Shown in pieces: positions 39,677 through 47,982 of a stretch of 64,000 nucleotides of DNA (the stretch's first letter is position 1; each line of letters begins with the position of its first letter). The DNA comes from a virus. The position numbers were made by a program, and so were the translations under genes. Under the pieces are notes generated by a model, which had not been told where the DNA came from, did no database searches, and saw only the letters and a list, made by a program, of their open reading frames with translations. The stretch covers positions 1-64,000 of the IMG/VR virus record IMGVR_UViG_3300036893_000049. One strand, 5' to 3'.

Positions 39677-40270
39677 ATGCCTCAGAACCCTCTTGGTGTT
39701 GTTTTCGGACAGAACCCCGCTGGAGCGCTGCAACCGCTCACCACCGATGGCGATGGTGGGCTTATCGTCTCCCAGGCCGAGGCCAATACGTTCATTGGCG
39801 CCAATCCGTCCGGCGTCACGACCTCCGCTGGGCTGGCGACAACCTATGTCGGCATCTGCCTCTCCAATCCGGCGGGTAGCGGCGTCAATCTGATCTTGCG
39901 GCGTATCGCCGGGCAGTTCATCGTGGCCCCCTCCACCGTGACCGGGTTTAATCTGATCACCGGCTATGCGGCCGGGGGTATCACGGTCCACACGACGCCT
40001 CTGACCCCGTTCAGCGGCATCATCGGCACCGGTCCTACGCCAAAAGGACTGCTGGACAGCGCCGCGACGTTGGTTGGGACGCCGGTCTACACGATGCCCC
40101 TTGGCGAGACTCTGGTCGCCACCGATCTGCCTGCTTTCAATACCGATCTTGAGGGATCGATTGTTCTGCCGCCGGGTGCCTATGCGGCAATCGGCACGAC
40201 CATCGCCGGACCCGCGAGCGGCTTCATGGGGTCGATCCAGTGGGAAGAAAAAGCTGGCGCCGTGATCTGA
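39677..40270 (+). CDS. Small structural protein, 197 aa
   Basis: ATG 39677 follows AAGGAG. It begins MPQNPLGVVFGQNPAGALQP, is Gly/Thr-rich and beta-rich, and ends FMGSIQWEEKAGAVI. It resembles decoration or baseplate-associated structural proteins and lies before the tail sheath gene. No motif gives more. Confidence 0.58.
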   Translation: MPQNPLGVVFGQNPAGALQPLTTDGDGGLIVSQAEANTFIGANPSGVTTSAGLATTYVGICLSNPAGSGVNLILRRIAGQFIVAPSTVTGFNLITGYAAGGITVHTTPLTPFSGIIGTGPTPKGLLDSAATLVGTPVYTMPLGETLVATDLPAFNTDLEGSIVLPPGAYAAIGTTIAGPASGFMGSIQWEEKAGAVI

Positions 40271-40296
40271 TCCTCTGATCATCCGGGAGGTGGAGT

Positions 40297-41727
40297 ATGA
40301 CAAACGGCTATAACCCGATCGTGCAGGTAAACGTATCGGTGCAACAGGCACCGGCGCCCAGCACGTTGCAGCGGAACGTGGCGTTCATTTCGCAGGGCGC
40401 CACTAATCTGGCGGCTGGCACTTATTCTTTGTTGACCGTCGCATCGAGCCTCACGCCGCTCCTAAGTGGCGCGTTATCCCTGACCGGGATTACGCAGAGC
40501 GCGGGTACCGCGACGGCCACGGCCGCCGCGCCGCACGGCTATACCATAGGCGACCAGGTGTTTCTGATAATGACGGGCGGCACGGGGTCGTCGGTCGCCT
40601 ATAATGGCGCCTTTATCTGCACCGCAACGACAACGACGCAGTTCACCTATCCGGTTCCTGGCGGAACCCCGGCGACCGGTGTCGGCACGTTCATTTATAC
40701 CCCACAAGATGTTGCCGAACTTGTCGCGATGAACACGACATTTTTCGCGCAGGGTAGCGCGGCCTCGGTTTACGTTCTGGAACTCGGCATCCTTCAACCC
40801 ACGTTAGGGCCGACCGAACTCCAGACCTGGATCACGGCCAACCCAGGAGTGTTCTATGCGTATCTGGTGCCGCGGTTGTGGTGCGTCCTGACCTCGTTCT
40901 ATACGCTCGCCGCGAATTACACGAGCCCAACAGCGAAGACCTATTTTCACCTTACGACCACGCTTGCCTATTGGCAGGCGAATCCTTCGAGTTTCGCGAC
41001 AACGCTGAAAAGTGTTATCGCGAGCATTGAGGCGCCAGCCGTGGCTGCCGCCGCCGTCTCTGGAACGGCGACCGAGTTCAGCGCCGCCGCGTTCTTTTAT
41101 TCGACAGCGAACCTCAATCCGAATGCTGGTATTCCGGTCACTCAGGCAGCCTATACTTTCCTGTATGGTGTGACGCCATACCCCGTGGCGGGAAATTCGG
41201 CATTGTTCGCATCGCTGAAAACCGCCAATATCAACTATGTCGGGACCGGAGCCGAAGGCGGTCTCGCCTCCAATCTGATTGAGTTCTACGGCAAGACGCT
41301 TGACGGAAACGACTTCAACAAGTTTTGGTTTTCCATCGATAATGTGCAGATCAATCTTGAGTTAAACACCGCGAATGCCATCATCAACGGGTCGAATAAT
41401 ACTCTGGCCCCCCTTAACTATAACCAGTCCGGCGTCAACACTTTGCAAGCCGTCGCGGGACAGACCATGCAATCTGAAATTGGTCTCGGTCTTGCCCTTG
41501 GCGCGCTGGTCCTGACGCAGATGACCGCCGCGAACTTCGCCGCCGCCGTCGCCAACGGACAATTCATCGGACAGGTCGTGGTCAATGCGGTGCCGTTCCA
41601 GTCGTATGTGACGCTGAATCCGACACAGTACCCTCTTGGGGTCTATGGCGGCCTGTATGTCGCCTATACGGTGCAACTTGGCTTCGAACAAATCATCTAT
41701 AACATCACCGCTTCGACGTTCGCGTAA
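40297..41727 (+). CDS. Tail sheath protein (DUF3383-like)
   Basis: A 476-residue protein with GGGAGG before ATG 40297. It starts NPIVQVNVSVQQAPAPSTLQ and contains VVNAVPFQSYVTLNPTQYPL and a C-terminal strand pair (GLYVAYTVQLGFEQIIYNIT) like that of contractile sheath subunits. There is an Ig-like insertion near residues 60-125 (HGYTIGDQVFLIMTGGTG..., TQFTYPVPGG). The next gene is the tube. The contractile tail identifies the phage as a myovirus. Confidence 0.82.
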   Translation: MTNGYNPIVQVNVSVQQAPAPSTLQRNVAFISQGATNLAAGTYSLLTVASSLTPLLSGALSLTGITQSAGTATATAAAPHGYTIGDQVFLIMTGGTGSSVAYNGAFICTATTTTQFTYPVPGGTPATGVGTFIYTPQDVAELVAMNTTFFAQGSAASVYVLELGILQPTLGPTELQTWITANPGVFYAYLVPRLWCVLTSFYTLAANYTSPTAKTYFHLTTTLAYWQANPSSFATTLKSVIASIEAPAVAAAAVSGTATEFSAAAFFYSTANLNPNAGIPVTQAAYTFLYGVTPYPVAGNSALFASLKTANINYVGTGAEGGLASNLIEFYGKTLDGNDFNKFWFSIDNVQINLELNTANAIINGSNNTLAPLNYNQSGVNTLQAVAGQTMQSEIGLGLALGALVLTQMTAANFAAAVANGQFIGQVVVNAVPFQSYVTLNPTQYPLGVYGGLYVAYTVQLGFEQIIYNITASTFA

Positions 41728-41738
41728 GGAGCCCGAAA

Positions 41739-42200
41739 ATGTCAGGCACGAATAGCGGCAATCCGCAAATCCCGCAGGGCGTCATCAATCTTGGCCGCGT
41801 TAGTTTTCAGGTGCCGAATTATCAAAATCTGAATGTCACGCCTCCGTTCATGGGCGCGGGCGGCCTGTCGTTCTCTCGGGGTGGTCCTTCCACGACATTC
41901 ATTAACACCCTGACTGGACGGGTCAGATCGCCGGAGCCCTTTCAGCCAGTCACGATCACCGTCCATCTGGTGCGCTCTCAGGCACTCGCGGCGGCATGGG
42001 AAGCACAATTACAGTTGTGGTCCCTCCTCGGACCCACGACGGTCTATACCGACTCCCGCATGTTGCCGACTTACAGTTTTTACGAGTGCGCCATCGATAA
42101 CGTCGGTGAGATCGTTTCAAACGCGAAGTCGGCCGAGTACATGGTCACCATTGGCGGGACGCTCCCGATCAATAGTAATCTTTGGGCGCTGATTGCGTGA
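41739..42200 (+). CDS. Tail tube protein
   Basis: A 153-residue protein with AAGGAG before the ATG, directly after the sheath gene. GVINLGRVSFQVPNYQNLNV, VTITVHLVRSQALAAAWEAQ and YSFYECAIDNVGEIVSNAKS, ending YMVTIGGTLPINSNLW, fit a tube subunit (strand, alpha helix, strands). The order sheath-tube-chaperone-tape measure supports it. Confidence 0.72.
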   Translation: MSGTNSGNPQIPQGVINLGRVSFQVPNYQNLNVTPPFMGAGGLSFSRGGPSTTFINTLTGRVRSPEPFQPVTITVHLVRSQALAAAWEAQLQLWSLLGPTTVYTDSRMLPTYSFYECAIDNVGEIVSNAKSAEYMVTIGGTLPINSNLWALIA

Positions 42201-42781
42201 AAATCGACCGGAAACTAAACCTCGTCCAGACCTTTGATACCTCCGCGGGGACGGTTCACGTCCATTCGGTGCCGATATCATACGAAACCTGCCGCCAGTA
42301 TTCTTTCATCATACGAAAGACATACTCGCAAATCGTCAACAACGGATTGTTTCCCAGCGGCGGCGCGTCGGTTGCCATCGAAATGATGGAGAGGATCGCG
42401 AAACTCGATAACGTCTGGGAAGGTTCCGATGGCGTCCGCGATGGGTTGCGGGCGGAAATCCGGCAGCGAACAAATGTCATTATCCCGACACCCCAGGGCT
42501 GGAAGACGATTCCCTACGCCCATGCTTTGGAACAAAATCTTTTCGACCAGGAAGATGTCGATGAGATGGAAGGCGCCATCGTTTTTTTTACCTGTGCCTC
42601 TTTAGTGTTGAGGAGCCAGAACGATCAACAGAGGATGACGATTCTGTTGAACGTGATGGAATTTCAGTGGCACACGCGGACTACATCGTTGGATTGTATG
42701 GCGCACGCCGCTTCCTTGCCGATGTCGATGCCGGTCGAGAGTTCTGGCGAGACGATGCCGGTATCGTCGGTGCCACGCTAG
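42197..42781 (+). CDS. Tail assembly chaperone (0-frame product)
   Basis: About 194 residues from GTG 42197 (GTGA overlap). It lies between tube and tape measure, where the chaperone pair of long-tailed phages is encoded. Codons 129-131 read GTT TTT TTT, a slippery T run; past it, ribosomes staying in frame finish at 42781. The N-terminal domain (SYETCRQYSFIIRKTYSQIV) would be shared by the short and the frameshifted long form, which together load the tape measure protein. Confidence 0.78.
   Translation: MKIDRKLNLVQTFDTSAGTVHVHSVPISYETCRQYSFIIRKTYSQIVNNGLFPSGGASVAIEMMERIAKLDNVWEGSDGVRDGLRAEIRQRTNVIIPTPQGWKTIPYAHALEQNLFDQEDVDEMEGAIVFFTCASLVLRSQNDQQRMTILLNVMEFQWHTRTTSLDCMAHAASLPMSMPVESSGETMPVSSVPR
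42583..42589 (+). other. Programmed -1 frameshift site T-TTT-TTT
   Basis: The 0-frame reading G-TTT-TTT-TTA places the heptamer T TTT TTT at 42583-42589, the X-XXY-YYZ form. The -1 frame from 42589 is open for 102 codons to 42897 and merges with a segment that has its own GTG at 42667. This is the classic layout of the tail chaperone G/GT fusion. Confidence 0.75.
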
Positions 42782-42897
42782 ACTGGGCGGCGACCGATGG
42801 GTTCATGGAGTGCGTCGGCGCCAAGGCGCGGGGTCAATGGACTGATGTCAGTTCATTCCGCCAACGGCATCTGATCGCGGCGTTAAGGAGGGTGTGA
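42589..42897 (+). CDS. -1 frame extension of the tail chaperone (GT product)
   Basis: Reading in -1 from 42589 gives YLCLFSVEEPERSTEDDDSV and then VAHADYIVGLYGARRFLAD... to TGA 42895-42897, with no stops. The acidic hinge and the compact C-terminal domain suit the T part of the chaperone. The slip at 42583-42589 would give a fusion of about 233 residues. It ends with TGATG overlap on the tape measure start. An independent start at GTG 42667 is possible but less likely. Confidence 0.7.
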   Translation, partial: YLCLFSVEEPERSTEDDDSVERDGISVAHADYIVGLYGARRFLADVDAGREFWRDDAGIVGATLDWAATDGFMECVGAKARGQWTDVSSFRQRHLIAALRRV

Positions 42898-44621
42898 TGC
42901 CGCGCACGGTATTTTCTGTGGATGTGGATCGATCTCAATTCGATTCGTATGTATCCGCATTCAATGACTATCAGGCTCAACTCGGCAAGATGGAGGGATC
43001 GTGGAATGCGGCCAGCAATGCCGCGGTGGGTGCCGAAAGCGCCTCTCTCGGTATGGTCGATACCCTCGCGGCGAGCGCTGCGTCGGCAGTTCTGATTGGG
43101 GATGCTCTGCAACGAACCGAGGCCGCCAGCGGAAGGGCGTCAAACAATTTCGGCAAACTCGCGGAGCATGCCAAGGGAATCGCCTCGTCCCTGCTTTCCG
43201 CGACGGTCAGTCTCGCGAAATGGTCTGTCCTGTCCCTGGGCGCGGGACTTATCGGCGGCGGGGTCGGTCTCTTCGGATTGGACCGTCTCGGGGAGTCGGT
43301 CGCCGCGACGCGCCGGACCTCGCAGGGGCTTGGCATTTCGGCCGGTGAACTACAGGCGTTCAATGTCAATTACGGAACGCGGCTTGGGCTTGGCACGGAT
43401 TTTCTGAATACGGTTCAGGGCGCGCAATCGGACCTCGGCCAACAATGGAAATTCTCTGCCCTTGGTATTCCGCAATCCGAGGTGGGTGGCGACACCGCGA
43501 CCTTGACGACCGATGTAATTCGCCGCGCCCACGCGCTCTGGCAACAGGCTGGACCTCAAGGGCATAACGTTCAATGGATGCAGGCTCATGGTCTTGATGG
43601 GATCATGGGATTCAACCAATGGCAGGCTATCGGCCGTCAGTCAGATAGCGATCTGGACAGGTGGGGCGCTCAATACCGACGCGATGCCGGGACAATGAAT
43701 CCGACCGATCCGACGCAAAAAGCCTGGGTCGAATTTACGACGCAACTTGATCGGGCGGCGAAGCAGATCGAGGCGGTATTTATTACAGGCGCGAGTCCGT
43801 TGCTTCCGGCCCTGGAAACATTCTCAAAATCCATTGAGAAAATGATCGCTAACTTTTTTGGCAATGCGAGCATCGAACAGCATATCAAAAACCTTGGCAA
43901 GGCATTGGAGGGGTTTGGAACCTATCTCGGGTCGGATAAGTTTATTGACGATGTGAAGAAGTTCGCTGATGGAATCAGTTATGCAGTCGATAAGGTCGAG
44001 AATATCTTACGCATTCTTGGCATCATGGCACCAACGGCGGCGCAACAGGCGATGCAGGGGCTGCCCTCGGCTTTCAAGTCGGGAGAGGATACGATCGGCG
44101 GATTGACGTTCCGGCAGACGATTGGGCTCGATCCGAAGCCCGCTGGGTATGATATGGATTTTGGGCCACTCGAACAGAAAGTCGGTCTTCCGCCAGGAGT
44201 ATTGAGGGGCCTTGCGATAACTGAGTCCGGCATGACACCGCATCCTTCTGATCGCTTCGCCGCTGGAGAGTTGCATCGCGGCATGTTCCAAATGTCAGAC
44301 ACCATGCTCGGCCGCTATGGAATCCAAAATCCCTATGATGCGGATCAGGAATCCAAGGCCGCGGCGATTGAGGAAAGCGCCTATCTTCAACGGTTCAATG
44401 GCAACATCGCGGCGGCTATCGCGGCTTGGAATGAAGGTCCTGGCGCGGTTGAATCGCAGATGGAAAAGGCACGGCGGCAGGGCGGTAACTGGCTCGATTA
44501 TGCCGGTAAGGGCGTGCAGAAATATGTCAACGATGTCGCCGGACGCATGAATATCAGTGTCCAGGTCCTAAACCAAACCGGCGCCGCTGTCGCGGTCCTC
44601 TTGAACGGTGCCCGGCAGTGA
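42897..44621 (+). CDS. Tape measure protein with lytic transglycosylase domain
   Basis: A 574-residue protein from ATG 42897. The N-terminal 130 residues contain helices and a hydrophobic segment (WSVLSLGAGLIGGGVGLFGL). The region from about 430 is an SLT-type lysozyme domain: GLAITESG (catalytic Glu), GMFQMSDTMLGRYGI, and NIAAAIAAWNEGPGAVESQM. It fixes tail length and probably opens the host cell wall during DNA entry. It is short for a tape measure, so the tail should be short (tens of nm). Confidence 0.83.
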   Translation: MPRTVFSVDVDRSQFDSYVSAFNDYQAQLGKMEGSWNAASNAAVGAESASLGMVDTLAASAASAVLIGDALQRTEAASGRASNNFGKLAEHAKGIASSLLSATVSLAKWSVLSLGAGLIGGGVGLFGLDRLGESVAATRRTSQGLGISAGELQAFNVNYGTRLGLGTDFLNTVQGAQSDLGQQWKFSALGIPQSEVGGDTATLTTDVIRRAHALWQQAGPQGHNVQWMQAHGLDGIMGFNQWQAIGRQSDSDLDRWGAQYRRDAGTMNPTDPTQKAWVEFTTQLDRAAKQIEAVFITGASPLLPALETFSKSIEKMIANFFGNASIEQHIKNLGKALEGFGTYLGSDKFIDDVKKFADGISYAVDKVENILRILGIMAPTAAQQAMQGLPSAFKSGEDTIGGLTFRQTIGLDPKPAGYDMDFGPLEQKVGLPPGVLRGLAITESGMTPHPSDRFAAGELHRGMFQMSDTMLGRYGIQNPYDADQESKAAAIEESAYLQRFNGNIAAAIAAWNEGPGAVESQMEKARRQGGNWLDYAGKGVQKYVNDVAGRMNISVQVLNQTGAAVAVLLNGARQ

Positions 44622-45328
44622 GTGCGTCTATCCTCTCTCCGGTTTTCGCCGCGGCATACGAAATTTCACCGATATTCCTGACCGGCGGCATCGCGGCAAC
44701 GATCGGCTCGGCCGCCGGTTCCGCGTTCGGCGGCAGCATTGGGGCCGGCGTATCATCGGTCATCGGTGGTGCATTGCCACTGATTGCGTTTACCGAGGGG
44801 GTTGATTTTCTCGCGGCGGCCTTGGCCGGCGGTTTGCCATCCTCGCCGTTCGCCCGGTTCACCGTCATCCCCTCAGGAAAACTGATATCACAGCAAATCG
44901 CGCACTATCCGTTTGCCAATCAGGCGGTCGCTGCCAATGCGGTCATTACGGAGCCCCTGACGGTCTCTGTGCGGATGGACTGCCCCGCCGCCGAACCTGG
45001 GGCCTATGTGTCCAAACTGGCCGTTATGACCGCCCTACAGGCCGCGCTGAGTGCTCATAATGCGTCGGGTGGTCTCTATACGGTCCTGACACCGTCCTTC
45101 CCTTACGTCAATCTCATCATGACGGCCTTCACGGATATCTCCGGCAGCGGATCGAACCAGGTGCAATATCAGTGGCAGTTCGACTTTGAACAGCCTCTGG
45201 TAACCCTGGCGGCGGCGCAACAGGCATATTCGTCGCTATTGAACAAGTTCAGCGGCGGGACACAGATCACCGGAATGCCGTCATGGACCGCACCGGGGAA
45301 TGTTGGCCCGGCGGTGCCGGTATCATGA
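44618..45328 (+). CDS. Tail/baseplate protein, 236 aa
   Basis: GTG 44618 overlaps the tape-measure stop. The N terminus is hydrophobic and Gly/Ala-rich (IAATIGSAAGSAFGGSIGAG), then a beta-rich part (FARFTVIPSGKLISQQIAHY) and a C-terminal helix. It lies between tape measure and baseplate plug, the place of distal-tail or tail-tube initiator type proteins. The exact role is inferred from position. Confidence 0.62.
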   Translation: MSASILSPVFAAAYEISPIFLTGGIAATIGSAAGSAFGGSIGAGVSSVIGGALPLIAFTEGVDFLAAALAGGLPSSPFARFTVIPSGKLISQQIAHYPFANQAVAANAVITEPLTVSVRMDCPAAEPGAYVSKLAVMTALQAALSAHNASGGLYTVLTPSFPYVNLIMTAFTDISGSGSNQVQYQWQFDFEQPLVTLAAAQQAYSSLLNKFSGGTQITGMPSWTAPGNVGPAVPVS

Positions 45329-45597
45329 GCGGATTGATTTCGTTTACGCCAACCAGTACGGCGCCATTTCAGTTCGGCGCCACACTCGACGGGACGAACT
45401 ACACCTGTCAGGTCCGATGGAACGTATCGGCGCAGCGCTGGTATCTTTTCATTTTCGATATCTCGGGATCGGTGGTTCTGACGCGGGCGCTGATCGCGAG
45501 TCCGCCGGGATATGGAATCAATATGATATATGGGTTGTTTCTGACCTCGGTTATGTATTTCTGGGATGCGACGCAGAGTTTTCAGGTGATTCCGTAG
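45325..45597 (+). CDS. Baseplate plug-like protein, 90 aa
   Basis: ATG 45325 overlaps the previous stop. FQFGATLDGTNYTCQVRWNV, then WYLFIFDISGSVVLTRALIA and a Trp/Phe end, match the baseplate plug family (T--A---F-V-L-G--Y---LRWN----WYLDI). Such plugs close the tail tube in simple contractile baseplates. Confidence 0.72.
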   Translation: MSGLISFTPTSTAPFQFGATLDGTNYTCQVRWNVSAQRWYLFIFDISGSVVLTRALIASPPGYGINMIYGLFLTSVMYFWDATQSFQVIP

Positions 45598-45605
45598 GAG
45601 GAACG

Positions 45606-45818
45606 ATGGATACGCTTAATCTTAACGATGTGGTTTCTGTGGAACCGGGTGTCTCTGGGAAATCCGTTATGATGATGCTTGTCGAAGTTGAGGCTATTGA
45701 TGGAAAGATCGTGGGGTCTGCACTATCCGCTGGTTATCATATCGATCAATGTGCGTTGCCTGGGCGGCTCATTTATACGATCACGTCTCCAATTGATCGC
45801 GAGAAATGTCCGAAATGA
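45606..45818 (+). CDS. Hypothetical protein, 70 aa
   Basis: ATG 45606 follows TAGGAGGAACG. MDTLNLNDVVSVEPGVSGKS then GSALSAGYHIDQCALPGRLI is probably a small beta domain. It is followed by the long non-coding stretch holding the RNA-like structure at 45902-46032. Function unknown. Confidence 0.6.
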   Translation: MDTLNLNDVVSVEPGVSGKSVMMMLVEVEAIDGKIVGSALSAGYHIDQCALPGRLIYTITSPIDREKCPK

Positions 45819-45901
45819 CCCGCTCATGCCACAAGATGTAGTATCGGCGGGGCGTGACAAGCCGGGTTTGCAATCCTCAACATTAAGGCATATAATAAAT
45901 T

Positions 45902-46032
45902 TGCTTATCCGTCTATCATACCAGAAGAGGCGGTATCTGGTTGTCGGTCCAGGCAGCCCACGCGCGGAGAACGGACCTGATACTCCGCCAGGGCAAGCGT
46001 CCGGTTCAATTCCACGCATAGCCGGATAAGCA
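45902..46032 (+). ncRNA. Strongly paired RNA-like structure between tail genes
   Basis: GCTTATCCG-T-CTAT at 45903-45916 pairs with ATAG-C-CGGATAAGC at 46018-46031: 13 of 14 positions, plus an outer T-A at 45902/46032. Inside are hairpins ATACC/GGTAT (45918-45936), CTGG/CCAG (45937-45952), GCGGAG/CTCCGC (45964-45988) and GCGT/ACGC (45997-46017) with a TTCAATT T-loop; CGGAC in the third loop can pair with GTCCG (45999-46003). The 3' end is 3 bases before the next start, so it may be a riboswitch-like control element or an independent RNA. Confidence 0.55.
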
Positions 46033-46034
46033 TT

Positions 46035-47072
46035 TTGCGTTATTATCTGATCCAAATTTTTCCGCCCGGCTCGGACCCTGGTTCCGCGCCGGTATTCCGG
46101 GAATACACGTCATTTCCAAACGGGCAAAGCGATCCTGGTGCTCTGAATATCGTTTTGGATATCTATCAATACACCTTTGGCGATGCCCTACCATTAAGTG
46201 TCGTGCAAATTTACGGTATAGATATCCGGGATGTTTCCCAGGTCAGCAATTTTACGAACTGCAATATTATGATCTGGGCGGGTTTCCAAAAAGGCTTGCC
46301 ACTCAATAACTCAGCGCAAGCCGGGCTGCTCTTATCAGGCATCATCTGGCAGGCGTTCGGTAATTGGCAGGGCACGGAAATGGTCCTGGATTTCGTGGTC
46401 TCTCCGCCGGGCGCCATCGCGGCACAGAACACGAATTTCTCTTTCAGTTGGACGGCTGGAACCCCGCTTTCTTCCGCTTTGGCGACCACGCTCACGAACG
46501 GTTTCCCGAAAATCAAGCAGAACATCCAGATCAGCCCAAATTTAATTATTGGGCATGACGAGAACGGCGTCTACCAGTCCATGCCGCCATTCGCGCAAAC
46601 CCTGAAATCCCTCACGGCGGCGGCCATCGGTGGCACTTATCCCGGCGTCGATATTATCTGGACGCCAACCCAGATCAATGTGTTCGACGGCACGGCGCAG
46701 CAGACACCGAAACAGATCGCATTTCAGGACCTCATCGGACAGCCGGTGTGGATCGGGCCGCTCACGATACAGTTCATGTGCCCCATGCGCGCCGATATCA
46801 GTGTCGGAACATTCGTCACGATGCCGAAAGCGTCAACCGGAGGCGCATATCCAGCCTATTCTCCTGGTGCCGCCGTTACAACATCAGCCGCGCAACCGCA
46901 GGCACGGCAGAGCAGCATCTTCAACGGAACCTTCAACGTGATCCTCGTGCATCACATGGGCATCTTTCGGCAGCCTGACGGAACAGCATGGGTAACGGTA
47001 TTCAACGCCTATGTGACGACACCGGAGCCCGTTCCGACTGTCACCATTGAATCGTTATCGTTCGGCCCATGA
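46035..47072 (+). CDS. Baseplate hub protein (gp27-like)
   Basis: A 345-residue protein from TTG 46035, which follows the stem of the RNA-like structure without a clear ribosome site. Strand-rich N terminus (RYYLIQIFPPGSDPGSAPVF), GLPLNNSAQAGLLLSGIIWQ, and HDENGVYQSMPPFAQTLKSL then TYPGVDIIWTPTQINVFDG fit hub proteins (gp27/late control D-like), next to spike and gp25-like genes. The start codon and structured leader suggest translation control. Confidence 0.72.
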   Translation: MRYYLIQIFPPGSDPGSAPVFREYTSFPNGQSDPGALNIVLDIYQYTFGDALPLSVVQIYGIDIRDVSQVSNFTNCNIMIWAGFQKGLPLNNSAQAGLLLSGIIWQAFGNWQGTEMVLDFVVSPPGAIAAQNTNFSFSWTAGTPLSSALATTLTNGFPKIKQNIQISPNLIIGHDENGVYQSMPPFAQTLKSLTAAAIGGTYPGVDIIWTPTQINVFDGTAQQTPKQIAFQDLIGQPVWIGPLTIQFMCPMRADISVGTFVTMPKASTGGAYPAYSPGAAVTTSAAQPQARQSSIFNGTFNVILVHHMGIFRQPDGTAWVTVFNAYVTTPEPVPTVTIESLSFGP

Positions 47073-47635
47073 ACGGCAATTTTCAGCGTACCCCTATCGG
47101 CGAATCGATTCAACGGATCGCGCGGGAAGGCGTTGGGACGCAGCTACAGCGCGAGGCCAAGGCACTTCCTTGTTCCGTGGTCTCTGTCAACGGCCAATTC
47201 GTTACCGTGAAATTCGAGGTGAACTCTGGAATATTCACGTTGCCGAACATCACGATTCCGATCAATACCAGTGAATACGATTGGATTCCGGTTCAGGTCG
47301 GGGACCTGGGCTACACTCAGGCCGCCGATGTCGCGCTCGCGGCGGTGAGTGGGGTTAGCTCGAATGTCCCCAATCTGGTGCAGGGGATGAACCTGACCTC
47401 TTTGGTGTTCCAACCGATATCCAATATGGCGTGGACGGTCGCGAACTCCAATCAGCGGATTGTGCAGGGTCCATCTGGCGCGGTGATACAGGTAACCGGC
47501 GGCGCGACAAGCCTGACCGTCACATCGAGTGGCATTTTCCTGAAAACAACAAGGCTCAATGTGGCGACGCTTCCAACTTCTCCTGGTGCGGCAGGGGATA
47601 TCTATAACCATTCTGGGACCCTGATGGTATCATGA
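47069..47635 (+). CDS. Baseplate spike protein (gpV/Gp138-like)
   Basis: ATG 47069 overlaps the hub stop. ALPCSVVSVNGQFVTVKFEV, then LPNITIPINTSEYDWIPVQV and GDLGYTQAADVALAAVSG give the OB-fold and needle start of a Gp138-like spike, with the usual P-A-V-------V-V and D-G-----D. The end (LNVATLPTSPGAAGDIYN) is typical of such spike C termini. It pierces the outer membrane at injection. Confidence 0.75.
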   Translation: MNGNFQRTPIGESIQRIAREGVGTQLQREAKALPCSVVSVNGQFVTVKFEVNSGIFTLPNITIPINTSEYDWIPVQVGDLGYTQAADVALAAVSGVSSNVPNLVQGMNLTSLVFQPISNMAWTVANSNQRIVQGPSGAVIQVTGGATSLTVTSSGIFLKTTRLNVATLPTSPGAAGDIYNHSGTLMVS

Positions 47636-47982
47636 GAATCTGGGGAAGAATCCCAGCATCGCCCGGCGCACCGCCGACGATATGGGTTGAGGTCACAACA
47701 GATGCCAATGGTGAGAACGGGAATGTCTATCTGACGAATCTGTGCCAATGCCTGGCACTCAATCTCAATGAAGACCCATTTTTCAGTCAGTACGGAATCC
47801 CGGCGCAACCATCTGTTCTCAGTCAGATATTCCCAGATTACAACACGAATTTAACGCAGCAACAGTTCCAGCAGTATTTCGCGCTTCTGACGATTAAGAA
47901 GCGGTCTTCGCCGACGCCAACATACGACATCACCGCGATTACATTTTCCGGGACCATTCTGACAGCACAGGTGCCGGTATGA
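47632..47982 (+). CDS. Baseplate wedge protein (gp25-like)
   Basis: A 116-residue protein overlapping the spike stop (ATGA). TNLCQCLALNLNEDPFFSQY and GIPAQPSVLSQIFPDYNTNL match the gp25-like helix and loop; the lysozyme-like fold of gp25 is present in outline. It lies before the J-like gene, as expected of simple baseplates. Confidence 0.7.
   Translation: MRIWGRIPASPGAPPTIWVEVTTDANGENGNVYLTNLCQCLALNLNEDPFFSQYGIPAQPSVLSQIFPDYNTNLTQQQFQQYFALLTIKKRSSPTPTYDITAITFSGTILTAQVPV

Noticed and set aside
45902-46032. Hammerhead ribozyme, tRNA or tmRNA
   Set aside because: CTGATA lacks the full CTGATGA...GAAA core; no acceptor lies directly beside the T-loop; the size and 14-bp closing stem do not fit a tRNA or tmRNA.
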